Shown in pieces: positions 26,001 through 35,421 of a stretch of 64,000 nt of DNA. The stretch covers positions 4,836,001-4,900,000 of the forward strand of contig CP053160.1 of assembly GCA_014607495.2 (NCBI GenBank), given 5' to 3'. The position numbers and the translations under genes are program-made. Source of the DNA: Carposina sasakii. Lineage: Eukaryota > Arthropoda > Insecta > Lepidoptera > Carposinidae. Each line of letters begins with the position of its first letter. Within the stretch, counting starts at the first letter, position 1. The notes under the pieces were generated by a model. That model ran no database searches, had not been told where the DNA came from, and saw only the letters and a list, made by a program, of their open reading frames with translations.

Positions 26001-29000
26001 ATGATCTACTATAGTTTATACCTGCACATGTAATGGAAGAGCGGGGTTTCCTGACACAAGCATAAATCTTGCTTAATAGGAAGCCCCAACCTTTTTAAAT
26101 TGTAAACCACATGATTTTACCCAAATAAACTTTTTCATTTTCATTTTTCATTTTCAATTATAGACTTTAAAAGCATTTATATATACTAAACAACCTTTAT
26201 TTAGGGATAATGTTGTATGTATTATTTATTATATTATGATTAACAATAAGGTAGTTTATTACTTGTATAGCCTTAAAAGCAGTTGCATCATTATTTTAAC
26301 AACTAGTCGACTTTGTAAAACGATAACTCAAAATGCATAGAGCGTTGCATAAGGCCGTCTCGAGTGGGCGCGTAAGTGCGCTGAACACAAGGCCTCCATA
26401 TCTTCGACGTGGTCACATCACATCGTTGTGCATTGTGCATCAAGCAGATAATTTTCTCATTTCATTCTTAGGCAGTTCCCAGCCTCGTAATAAGACGTCC
26501 CACGCAAATTTACTGCAATTGGTAGGGCACAATAATATTATCACTGCCTATTTTACAGTGGAATATCTGATTTGCTTTATCCTGAGGAGGCTAGGTGTTG
26601 CGCCGGCAGAGCTAATGTTAGCCCGCCCTACATTCCGCAGGCTCATGCAGCGATTACGGTCTGACCCGATTTCAACACGCGCCCTGTGCGGGATCACTTC
26701 TAGACCGTATTTATTTATCGACGCAGATCGTGGACGCTCGCGCAGCAGACAACCTTGCCGATTAGTTTAGGATTTTGTAACAAAGACAAAATTTATAAAT
26801 GCTCAACAAGACTAGCAAAATACAATGGGCTTATTGATATAACTCTTTGCGGTCACGGTCACTGCTCGCCGAGGCAGTTATGTAGCCAACATTAGATGGT
26901 TGCCAATTTTATAAGATGTTTCATATGCACAATTATGAATTGGCAGGTACTGCATCAGCTGCCACGGCAACTAAGGGCAGCAAAGACATTTAAATACCAT
27001 TTATACATACAACAGTCATAGACGAATAGCAAAGTAAAATCACATTACTACTAAAATAAAACAGATATGAATGTGTTAGGAGCACGCTTGTCGAATGCCC
27101 TTGAGCGCGCATGGTGCGTGTCGTATTGTCGCCTGCTGCTTTGTCCCATGGGCTCAGGACAAAGGAAACCCAACTCCGGGGTCTGACCGGAACATGCACT
27201 GACCATTCCTAAATCACAACTAACCAACTAACGTGATGCGGTAAAGTCAGATTTCTTGAATATTCTTCAGAATATCGAAATGCAATGCATGCATTAAAAC
27301 ACGAATGAGTGTCGAAAAGAAACTTCTAGATTGCCAGCAATTCTAAAAGATGCTGGTTTTAACAACCATACTAGTTTCTTAATTAGTTCCCTCGTTTGCT
27401 AATTACTTAGTTACTTTAATATTGTGATTTTATTGAACTAATAGAGACAGATGGTTTTTGAATATTATTATGAAAAAAAAATACTATACCTTCTTACTTA
27501 CGAGTATAGGCTCCAATAATAAAGTATTTCTTTTATCAGCCTTGAATGAACCTACCTATAGGTAGGTATATATATTACGGGATCCGTGTTCAGAAAGAAA
27601 AACAGTACTTATGCTACAGTTTCGAAATGTTTGGCTCCAGTAGTTTCTTTAATCTGTCGATATATTGTACCTATAATACGCCGCATTACAAAACGGCGAG
27701 GCATCTGGATAGTATGGGTTTTGGAAGGAGATAATTTGGCTTCTAACTATGCTTCTAACACTTTACTACAGATACCTTGGTACAAAAGAGGCATTTTACA
27801 CTCCTGTGTTCCTTGTTATAATCCTGCTTGAAATGATTGGGAATCCAAGCGCATGATTAAGTATAAATTTTTAAAACAGAAGAATCACTACATATTTTAA
27901 AACAAAGTTGCTTGCCGCTGTTTGTCCATCCCTACGTATGCTTAGATCTTTCAAATTAGGGAACAGATTTAGATGCGGTTTTTTTAATAGATAGAGTGAT
28001 TCACGAGGAAGGTTTAGATGTATAGTATCAGCACTGCATCCGTGCGAAGCTGGGGCGGGTCGCTAGTGTTGAATGAAAAGAGAATTCCTGATAAGCCGCT
28101 GCTAGCGGCGCGGGGGCTTCGCTTCTAAAGTGGATACAACTGCTTTTAAGAGATAAAAGCTGAAGCATCAAAATTTAATCCGACAACATAAGCTTACGAG
28201 CATCTATGATTAGTCGCTAAAGTTACGTGCGAATATTTCGCTTGTCACATGTTTATTAACCTACATACGACAGCTGCTCACACAACCGGTATTAAGACCA
28301 GTTGCTAATTGAAGCCTCGATTACCTTTAACTCTTCTACTTAGTTGTCTTTGAAAGTTTTTCTACCAAATTATCGACTTCTCTATGGTAGTAATAAGTAT
28401 TACATATTTACAAATCTTAGCTATAAGCTTAATAATGAAGGAGCACTTCCTCGTTTTGACTTTTACCACATGCAAAGAAGAGGTGACCTAACAATGTTTG
28501 TTCATATAAAAAATATCTAAGTTACCCAGGGTAACAGGCGGACGGGTATGTTATGATTAGAGGCAAATGTATGATTGGTGCATACTGTACGATTTCTATT
28601 GATTATTGCATCTTCACATTGCCCTTCCTTTGCGTACCTACCAGATAATCTGAATGAGTTCTCGGTACATTAATGAATGATGCCCCTTCAAAGTTATTAA
28701 TTTCGGACATATTTTTGTTTTTAAATTCAAGATTGTAAAGTTTAGCGTGTCTCACATATTTAGCTTTTACTAACTATCCATGTTATACCTAACATTCTCA
28801 TTAATTACACTGTAAAGAATTAGGTATCACTCCCTGCTATGAAATAAAATGATTATTAATTAGCTCAAAACATGGTACAAAAAGCTAAATGTGGCTGTGG
28901 GATCTACTTTATGATCCTGCACTTAGCACAACCCCAATTCAGGGAACACAGCCATGTGTAATTAATTAATTAAATTAATAAGTATGTTAATTTCAAACTT

Positions 29001-30756
29001 TAAACCTCTCCCCGTGTAAAGTTGTGAAAATAGTGCTTTAGTGTTTTTGCTTTTCCACTGTGGATATGTATGTACATATGTATAAATATGATACCCTATT
29101 TCTTGTATTGATATATTCTACTTATTAATTTATTTTGTCTGTATGTAAGTAAATAAATATGATTGTCAATCCTTACATGGCATTTTATTTAGCATATTCC
29201 TAGTCAAACTACTTAAGTAGGTTCCGTTCCTAGAATTGGTCAATTATAGACCAAGTAGTCATTTCGCGGATTGGTCATTTCTAGATTAAACCGCAAAAAC
29301 TTATTTGAAAGGTAAAATACCAGTTTAATTCATTTTATCCATTATATGATAGACTGGATAGTAGGGCCACCATACCTACACATGTTTGGTTTGTTTTTAG
29401 TGTTCATATAGATCAGTGGTTTCCAAAGTGGTCCAGATGGACCCCCAGGGGTCCACAGGAGACTCGATGGGGGTCAACATTGACAATTAATATGTAGATA
29501 TGTGGTGTAGGCCTGTAGGGTGTGTGTAGGCAGTGTAAGGGTCCACCAGAACCAGGTAAATTTTGAAAGGGGTCTATGAGAAAAAAAAGTTTGGGAACCC
29601 CTGATATAGATAGACAGATAAAAGGCAGCAAAACACTATAAAATACTATCCATACTGAATTTGCATATGTTATGATGGTAAGTTACATTGGTAATCAATC
29701 ATCCCTGTTACTTAAAAATTTGTTAAAATTTTTATTTGGTTTCATATCAGTCAGCCATCAAAATCTGTTTCTGAATATATGTTAAGAAATTTAGTTTAAA
29801 CTAAGCCTATTTCATTGAGGATAAATTTTCAGAAAATCTCACAGATCTATTGTTAAGTAAGTGACATAGAGCAATGAATTCAGGTTTATAATTATGTTCT
29901 TATAACATTTAAAAGTTCATTGAACAACCATAATGTACTTGATAATCATATTATTTACTAACATACCTACAACATAGGAAATAACAAAAACAAAGACATT
30001 TAATAAGATAGACTACTCAACACTTTGATATTGCCTTTATTTATATTTACACGGACTTGATGGCATTACACATCAAGTCCGTGTAAATATAAATAAATAA
30101 GTAAAAATAAATAAATAATATAAAAACTAATGTTTTGCTAATATACATATATTTTTCAAGCAAATAATTTAATATGCATCCATGAATAGAGTTTGCAACC
30201 ACTGTTTTTTATTTGAAAATAGCAAGTAATTTTTTCTTCTAACAAAAGATCAGGCCTGATGAGCTGATTTTTACAAAAAAAAAACAAACCAATAGATGTA
30301 GACAGTCCAAAAAAAAAACTTAGGGTTGTGACAATATTTAATTTTATGGTCAGCAAGGGCCTAATAAATATTACACTTTAGTTATTTAATGCGTCATTGT
30401 TACGCTCCCCAAAGACGAGCACAGCCAAAAACGCGTCGTAGCTACGTATGTACCTACCTATAATAATAACTCCCACGACGAAAATCGATATCATGAAGAG
30501 AATCATAACACTGCCTTTTAAACTTGCCTTTACAACCTACTATATTATTGTTGGTTAAATTTCATACAAATTAAATTATATACAGATGATATTAGGCTAA
30601 TGGTGAAACAAAAACGATGCATTTCTTTACCTTTCTCCTTCTTCCTTTGTACACCATAGCAAATGCTCCATGTCCTATTATATCTTGTTTGGTGAATTCG
30701 TATTCACCAACTTGATGAACTTCCATTTTCACCAGTTTACCTTTTACCACAGACAT
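20085..30756 (-). CDS. Atg1: Atg1/ULK autophagy-initiating Ser/Thr kinase, first two coding exons
   Basis: Exon 1 is 30756-30631 (42 codons) and exon 2 is 20261-20085 (59 codons). Both have GT-AG borders in phase 0 and no frame breaks. Exon 1 holds the VGEYEF lead-in and glycine-rich loop IGHGAFAMVYKG (residues 27-38). Exon 2 holds the ATP-binding lysine in VAVK (Lys51), the helix-C glutamate in LVKEIKILREL (Glu68), LTALHHENLVAM and the hinge VVME (98-101). Atg1 phosphorylates the autophagy-initiation complex in the cytosol. The pattern matches Atg1/ULK1 N-termini closely. M11 aligns with the usual start, so ATG 30756 adds about ten residues or M11 is used. The 10.4 kb intron contains a SINE, a LINE and a hAT MITE. 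The catalytic loop (HRDLKPQN), DFG and C-terminal exons were not found, so the gene continues left of what I could recognise or is broken. Confidence 0.85.
20323..20637 (-). mobile_element. Complete tRNA-derived SINE with 12-bp target duplication
   Basis: Read on the minus strand it opens GCGGTGATAGCCCAGTGGTTAAG. This includes a good pol III A box (TAGCCCAGTGG), followed by a B box (AGTTCGATCCC) about 50 bases in. The body contains TCGGACTATGAGAGTAACGG and TTGTGCACTATAATATCTCC. It ends GGTCGGAGATCATC with a GATGAT-type tail. The direct repeat TTAATAGTACAT flanks both sides (20311-20322 and 20638-20649), a textbook target-primed insertion. A 3' fragment of the same family lies at about 52417-52590. 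Confidence 0.9.
21141..22151 (+). CDS. LINE ORF1 protein with baculovirus-FP-like domain
   Basis: 336 residues, uninterrupted. The N-terminal third is polar. A coiled-coil-like stretch follows (about residues 55-145, rich in Glu, Lys and Leu heptads, ending LENKITDLLRDG). Next comes a region resembling the baculovirus FP25K family as found in insect LINE ORF1s: IEIKNVPIKKRESKDDLI, DVRDIYRIRNKKENLT, LSDCPDMPIYVTEQLT and YGKVYLRQ. ORF1 proteins bind element RNA and assemble the retrotransposition particle. The first in-frame context is TTGTCATCGAATATT; the start at 21141 is not ATG, and the first ATG is a little downstream (ATGTCTCTGGAT at 21186), so the true start may be there. Confidence 0.8.
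   Translation: MSSNITPHYPCNPSTMSLDNSCMEKSLSDSELACVMEKGTKTPENQYPLQRQKGYKRQRESELSQFREEMANMMSSMLASQMAEIKKNTKLLNNIQQTNRSIEDAVTFLSAQYEESRLKIVQLESAAQEDRKYIATLENKITDLLRDGRKANIEIKNVPIKKRESKDDLIIMVSKLGDIIKCPIKKSDVRDIYRIRNKKENLTTSTIIMETNSLLLKNEVLKKCKEFNIKSAANLRAKHLGLSDCPDMPIYVTEQLTSQASRLYFLARELKKAKLFKYCWTSYGKVYLRQSDNSPIVLITNEAQIHQLGNQQQQRNELDTYSNAPSGSQLRISTNK
22795..25756 (+). CDS. LINE ORF2: endonuclease and reverse transcriptase, two 1-base frame breaks
   Basis: Starts at ATG 22795 (MDSQLSTLNDLD). The endonuclease shows SQNICSIYSNLDNLQ, VLTECRL, IIIGIYRSPS, IITGDLNINL and SAVTDHLTIFLAL. The reverse transcriptase shows NYRPISVLSVISKIFEK, QYGFRQNRSTEDAI, FLDLRKAFDTVS, FGVPQGSVLGPTLFLTYIND and the catalytic YADD (SYADDTVVVF), followed by SSTKYLGIILD and SIMTYCIPVWGGA. 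Two frame losses occur, each in an A4 run (22914-22917 and 24228-24231). The observed 2962 bases plus these two make exactly 988 codons including the stop. No other stop interrupts it, so this copy is young. Confidence 0.9.
26159..27894. other. Atg1 intron 1 sequence without recognised gene
   Basis: Contains a 145-codon ORF at 26333-26770 starting just after TAACTCAAA. It has no recognisable domain, no introns flanking it and mixed composition; treated as unproven. Remainder is AT-rich. Confidence 0.35.
27895..28072 (-). repeat. RTE-like LINE 3'-end fragment (second subfamily), inverted copy
   Basis: Reverse complement of the block at 15951-16125, ending GGGGCGGGTCGCTAGT and containing GGAACAGATTTAGATGCGGTTT. 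Confidence 0.6.
28073..29413. other. Atg1 intron 1 sequence without recognised gene
   Basis: No coding exon recognised. A moderately GC-rich patch at about 28880-28960 has no open frame of note. Confidence 0.4.
29414..29603. mobile_element. hAT-type MITE with perfect 8-bp target duplication
   Basis: 190 bp. The ends CAGTGGTTTCCAAAG and GTTTGGGAACCCCTG are imperfect inverted repeats of the hAT style. The 8-bp direct repeat ATATAGAT lies on both sides (29406-29413 and 29604-29611). The interior encodes nothing. Confidence 0.88.
30036..30097. repeat. Perfect 27-bp inverted repeat with 8-nt loop
   Basis: Arms TTTATTTATATTTACACGGA... (30036-30062) and its exact complement (30071-30097) around the loop GCATTACA. 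It lies in Atg1 intron 1, 530 bp from exon 1. The function is unknown; it could be the remnant of an inverted duplication or a hairpin in the intron RNA. Confidence 0.85.
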
Positions 30757-31610
30757 CTTAATTTATTTTTATTTACAGTTTTTACACTAACAACAAAGAT
30801 CAATACTATAATTTTGTATGAAGTAAATCGAGAGCTATGGAACTTGACTAAGTGCTACATTCTGATCACAGTTTTAGAAGCCCCTAATCACTTCCTTGTT
30901 TTATAATAAACGTTAGTATTCGTTTCACTTTTACACTAGCGAATCATCATTTCTGTTCTGAATTCTGATACACAACACACTATGAATGTAAAATGTGGAA
31001 AAGTGATTTTATTTTGTGTTTGATTTCGCGAGAGCAATGCAGTGTTGCAATTAATTTTAAAATATTTACAAAATTGATAGTATGTTGTTGCCAGTTAAAG
31101 AAAATAAAGACAGTCATTCGCGTGCATTTAAAGCACGAATATAAAGACATTTTGGACTTCAAATTGCCAATCAAATTGTGACTGGTATATCAAAACGCTT
31201 CAACAAGAGGGTAATCGCTGAGGTAATCGCGCTATTGTGGAGCGCATTTACAAAACCTAACCCTTAACCAAGAACGTTATGTTATAAAAATTAAATAGGT
31301 AAACAGGCTAAGCATTTTCGTGTGTCAGTTTTTAAGAAAAGTCTAAACAGCATAACGGCTAAAAACGTTTTTGTATCAGGGTTTTTTTTTAAATCGCGTG
31401 TTTAACAGCCGTCTAACTGTATTGTAATAACCTGAGGTAATAACACTGTCCGTGTTAATATAAAAGAATTTAATCATTTTTAAGCTAAACATGGGCATGT
31501 TTAAATTTGGCAGATATGCCATACATTTTGCTGTCAAATATCATTTAAATTGAGTCTAACTTTAGGCGCTCTTTTGTAATAACACCGTGTATAAGGTCCT
31601 CAGATGAAGA
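30757..31610. promoter_or_regulatory. Probable Atg1 5' UTR and promoter side
   Basis: Sequence upstream of the Atg1 start codon on the minus strand, shared as the left part of the Atg1-DENR intergenic space. No TATA or initiator could be assigned with confidence. Placed by position only. Confidence 0.3.
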
Positions 31611-31940
31611 TAAGGTCTATTGGTCTATCCAAAATTAGAAGTAAATTTAAATTAGTGATAATCTTTTGACACGAAACCTATGCACGAAACTAGGTAGGTA
31701 AAAAGAAACAAATTTCACTATGGGACCAACTCCGAAATCCGAAATATTGAAAAAAATCAGTTGTTCCATACTCGTTCCATACAATCTCGAATAATGAGGA
31801 TCCGTAACGTTTTTATTTGAGAATGCAGATTTATAGAGCTAAGAAATCCATTACATATAGTGCAAAAAAAATTGTTTTACGATGAAAATTGATTAAGTTA
31901 TGACTAAATATCTAAAGAAGTTCACGTGAGAGGACTCCGC

Positions 31941-33067
31941 CAGAGGCGGCTCGTCCTAAGGAGCGCTGGTGCAGTACACTCCCACCCACGAAGATTACAT
32001 AGGCAAACTATATTTCTCTATATTTATAATTGGAACGAAGTTCCTTACGGCAGGCTTGGAGGAGAGAGGGATTTTGCTGCGCGGCCGAACTGAAAAAAAT
32101 GTGATAGTAAAACCGTAAGAAAAAGTGCGTGGAATGAAACCGTTAAATGAGACGTGCGCAGGCGCGACAGTCGTATACACAAGCGAGTAGTGTATAATAC
32201 CTTTCTCTTTCTCCCTCTTTCTTTTCGTTCTCTCATCCCTTCTCTCTCTATTACTACTCCACCCCGCCAATGCATAGTATATACTCATGAATTCATGGAC
32301 AAGCACGTGGCGAATACTCACATTATAGATACATTTTTCTCGTGAGTAGCCAGTAAATTTTATGTTGTCAAACAAAAAAAAAGAGACATATTTTGTTATT
32401 TTAGTTGATAATTTGAATTACGATTTTTTTTTTATTTTACGTAATTTATTATTTCCTAAAATACTGAATTTCCTAACTACTTTCCTGTACTTAAATAAAA
32501 ACTAATCAGAAAATTTAAGAGAAAAATCAAAAAACCTACATAAAATTGAGCACGATTTTTCTTTTGCAAATTGTGTCGATTCTACATTAGCCGAAGGAAC
32601 TTCGTTCCTACCTGGTGTCCCACGACACCACACTAATTTTATTATCTTTCTATTATAATATGTTTATACAATACTGTCTACGCGTTCGTCTCAAGTAATT
32701 GTAATCTTATCGAGTGGAGCGCTAGCGATCGCGCTTCAATGAAATGAAATTTGGTACGATTCCTAATACTGTATTCAATGAGTGCGAAAGAGACATACCG
32801 ACATAGACCGGCGTTTGAAACAGAAGATTTCGTATGAAAAATTAGCCTAATCTGGAGCGCCGCTCACATTAATTCGTAGTGTGCGTATGCGGCCACTAGA
32901 CGTCGCTTAATGTATTTCATTAGGTCATCTGAATTTTAATAAGAGTGAGGTTCCATCATTTCATTCAGTAAGGGAGTAAACACGCGCGGCGCTATCAAAC
33001 TATAATTTTGGATGCGCTCATAAAAAAAAATGTGAACCCCATCTAAAAATATTGCGAGCCGCCCCTG
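31941..33067. mobile_element. hAT-like element with CAGAGGCGGCTCG ends and 8-bp target duplication
   Basis: 1127 bp. Ends CAGAGGCGGCTCG and CGAGCCGCCCCTG are inverted repeats with one mismatch. The flanking octamers GACTCCGC (31933-31940) and GCCTCCGC (33068-33075) match at 7 of 8. No transposase recognised, so non-autonomous. It carries the repeat at 32032-32620. Confidence 0.75.
32032..32620. repeat. Inverted-end repeat GGAACGAAGTTCCTT, copy A
   Basis: GGAACGAAGTTCCTTACGG at 32032 is the inverse of CCGAAGGAACTTCGTTCC at about 32592-32611. The interior carries a pyrimidine-rich TTTCTCTTTCTCCCTCTTTC tract. It recurs inverted at 63507-63770, which lacks about 200 bp present here (about 32341-32545). 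Open frames shared by the two copies are repeat sequence, not host genes. Confidence 0.7.
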
Positions 33068-33670
33068 GCCTCCGCAATAGCTGTGACGTCACAAGGTCGT
33101 TCGCCGCCAGTTAGCCGTTGGGTTAGAAGCGATTAGGCGCACAATTACACACCTACTTTTTTAACCAATAAAACTAAATAACTATTTTCAATTTAAAACT
33201 AGTAGGTAACTACGATGCGAGCAGACTTGAGATGAGCAGTTCCCCTCATTGAGGATAAATGATCGATTGATTGTAAAAAAATAACGGACTATGTACCTAT
33301 TTTTTTGCAATAGATAGGTACATATAATATGTATAGTAACGCCCATTATCTCCCAAAGAGGTTGGGCAGAAGTGTACCCAAGAAAATGCACCCACTTTTC
33401 TCCAGTTACCCTATCAACGTGGTAAAGGGTGAGCCTACCGCCGCTTGTTGGGCACAAATACAGTAATCTAGCGACCAATAACGAAACCAATAGGAAATGT
33501 GACCGTTCCATTCTAAATAGGTAGCTATTATAAGCTATTTAGGGTCAGAGCCTCGTCCGTTAAATAGTAGAGTGCACCACGGGCAGATGATGTTGATTTT
33601 GGGTCCATAGTAAAACCCATTTACCCTTTTTTGCATTATTTTATAATATTTTCACTTGACCTTAAGCATG

Positions 33671-34187
33671 ACATTTTATCTTGAGAACTAGTACGGTTAC
33701 AAACATCGCGTTTTAATTTATTTTCCTAACATACATACTAACAACCAGTGGCTGCCATTTTGACTTTTTAGTTGAGGGCCGGATTGCTTTCAAAATCAAT
33801 ATCTAATGGCCCCTGAAGTTTCCAAAACACATATCTGATCTCAAAATGAATAACCGTTTCGAACTTTTTAAATAAGGGAGGATTGCAATTTACAAAAAAT
33901 TAACCCCGTAACTAGAAAATTCAATATGTGACATTTTATCTTGAGAACTAGTACGGTTACAAACATCGCGTTTTAATTTATTTTCCTAACATACATACTA
34001 ACAACCAGTGGCTGCCATTTTGACTTTTTAGTTGAGGGCCGGATTGCTTTCAAAATCAATATCTAATGGCCCCTGAAGTTTCCAAACACATATCTGATCT
34101 CAAAATGAATAACCGTTTTGAACTTTTTAAATAAGGGAGGATTGCAATTTACAAAAAATTAACCCCGTAACTAGAAAATTCAATATG
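33671..34187. repeat. Near-identical tandem duplication, 260-bp period
   Basis: ACATTTTATCTTGAGAACTA starts at 33671 and again at 33931. The two units agree to a few differences (CCAAAACACA versus CCAAACACA; CCGTTTCGAAC versus CCGTTTTGAAC). Very recent duplication or assembly duplication. Confidence 0.9.
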
Positions 34188-34880
34188 GCGGCCATTTTTA
34201 CTCTAACAGCGGTCTTATTTTAAATTCCTTAAGTAAATAACAGTTATTGATCAAAAGAAATGAACTGCTCTTTGTGCTTTATAAAAATAAAAGTAGAATA
34301 AAGTATAAAGTAATGAAATCATAATATCGTGCGCGGTATAAGTCGTTTATTTTCATGAGATTTTTTAAGGTTAACCCAATTTACTTTAATTAATGTGTCA
34401 TACATAAGCTGGCATCCGTTTGCACCTATATAAACCACCCTTGTATTCAACTTATAAGCAAAAAAAGTTTGACCGTTTTTCTTGCAGCGTTTGCACGCGA
34501 GCATGCTGCGCTAGACTCGGGGCCCCGTGACATCACACGCCCTCGCGCACCTTGACGCTTAGCGGCAGGAACGGCAAAAGTTTATTACTTAATAGAATGG
34601 ACCGATTTGGATAATTCAAAAAGATATATCATTATTATGTTATAAAGAATAATGTGGATACGAATGCTATTGAATTTGTTACAACTGTACTGATCCTCAT
34701 TACTGCACTGAAATGTATGGAATAGCTTTTTTTTTTCAATATTTCGTAGTTGGTCCCATAGTGAAAGGTGTGTCATTTTACCTTCCTAGTTTCGTGTCAA
34801 AAGATAATTACTAATTTTGGATAGACCTTATATATTTAGCGTGTTTGGTCTCGCAGGGCACACAAAATAGAGAGATATTA

Positions 34881-34961
34881 GCGCCCCATGTAACAAGGAA
34901 AGCGTAAAAATGCGTAATATCATATTACGCATTTTTACGCTTTCCTTGTTACATGGGGCGC
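34881..34961. repeat. 81-bp perfect palindrome (40-bp arms, 1-nt centre)
   Basis: Arm GCGCCCCATGTAACAAGGAA... (34881-34920) is followed by a single C at 34921 and the exact complement of the arm (34922-34961). No mismatch in 40 pairs. It lies 460 bp upstream of DENR, just outside the composite repeat. Confidence 0.93.
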
Positions 34962-35421
34962 AGATAGATATCACGATACAATTTTCCGTACAATTTGAAC
35001 AGATTTACAATAGCTAAATAATAAGTCTGTTAGAGAGTAAGTATATTCTTTGTTTGCCTGTCTGCGCAGAAAAAAAACTACAATGTCAATGTATTAAGTG
35101 AAATTAATAAATCGTTCTCATAGTGAGCTGATCGTCCTGCAGATTACCTACTTTTCTTATTTTCTATTTGCCACTTTATTTGTTTTTATTACAAAAAAGG
35201 GGATAGTCATAGTTTGCTGCTAATGTTGTTCGACTGAATTTGGCATGCGTTGTACTGTCAATCAAATGTCAATGTCAGTTTCATTTCATCGGCAAGCAAA
35301 GTGGCAAATAAACGAAACTATTGCTAAAAAATGATTTCATATTCCTTAAATTAAATAATATTAATTGGAGCTTTATAAATACCTTAGAATTATAAAATTA
35401 AAGTGATCTCATATATACAAA
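34962..35421 (+). promoter_or_regulatory. DENR 5' flank, probable promoter and 5' UTR
   Basis: Unique-looking sequence between the palindrome and the DENR start codon, with no TATA box at a credible distance. Includes TGTCAATCAAATGTCAATGTCAG near 35255-35277. Placed by position. Confidence 0.35.

Larger units (their letters stand above)
20845..26158 (+). mobile_element. Nearly intact two-ORF non-LTR retrotransposon (LINE)
   Basis: 5' UTR (about 20845-21140), ORF1 (21141-22151), a 640-bp AC-rich spacer, ORF2 (22795-25756), then a 3' UTR ending in repeated CATTTTCATTTTT units. It is inserted antisense in intron 1 of Atg1. Domain layout suggests the CR1 group, perhaps the Daphne/Crack branch. 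The exact 5' boundary and target duplication could not be fixed by eye. Confidence 0.85.
31611..34830. repeat. Composite 3.2 kb foldback-like element
   Basis: The left end (about 31611-31770: AAGGTCTATTGGTCTATCCAAAATTAG, TCTTTTGACACGAAAC, TTCACTATGGGACCAACT, GAAATATTGAAAAAAA) recurs inverted at about 34705-34830. The space between is filled with further insertions: a hAT-type element at 31941-33067, a 260-bp tandem duplication at 33671-34187 and GC-rich patches near 33060-33120 and 34490-34560. No transposase was recognised. Confidence 0.65.

Noticed and set aside
26333..26770. 145-codon ORF (plus) in Atg1 intron 1
   Set aside because: No domain, no splice signals and no homologue recognised; length is within chance for this composition. 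Left as unproven.
31995..32375. 126-codon ORF (minus) shared with an ORF at 63555-63806
   Set aside because: Both lie in two copies of one dispersed inverted-end repeat; the similarity reflects the repeat, and the Arg/Glu/Lys-rich part is a translated purine-rich tract.
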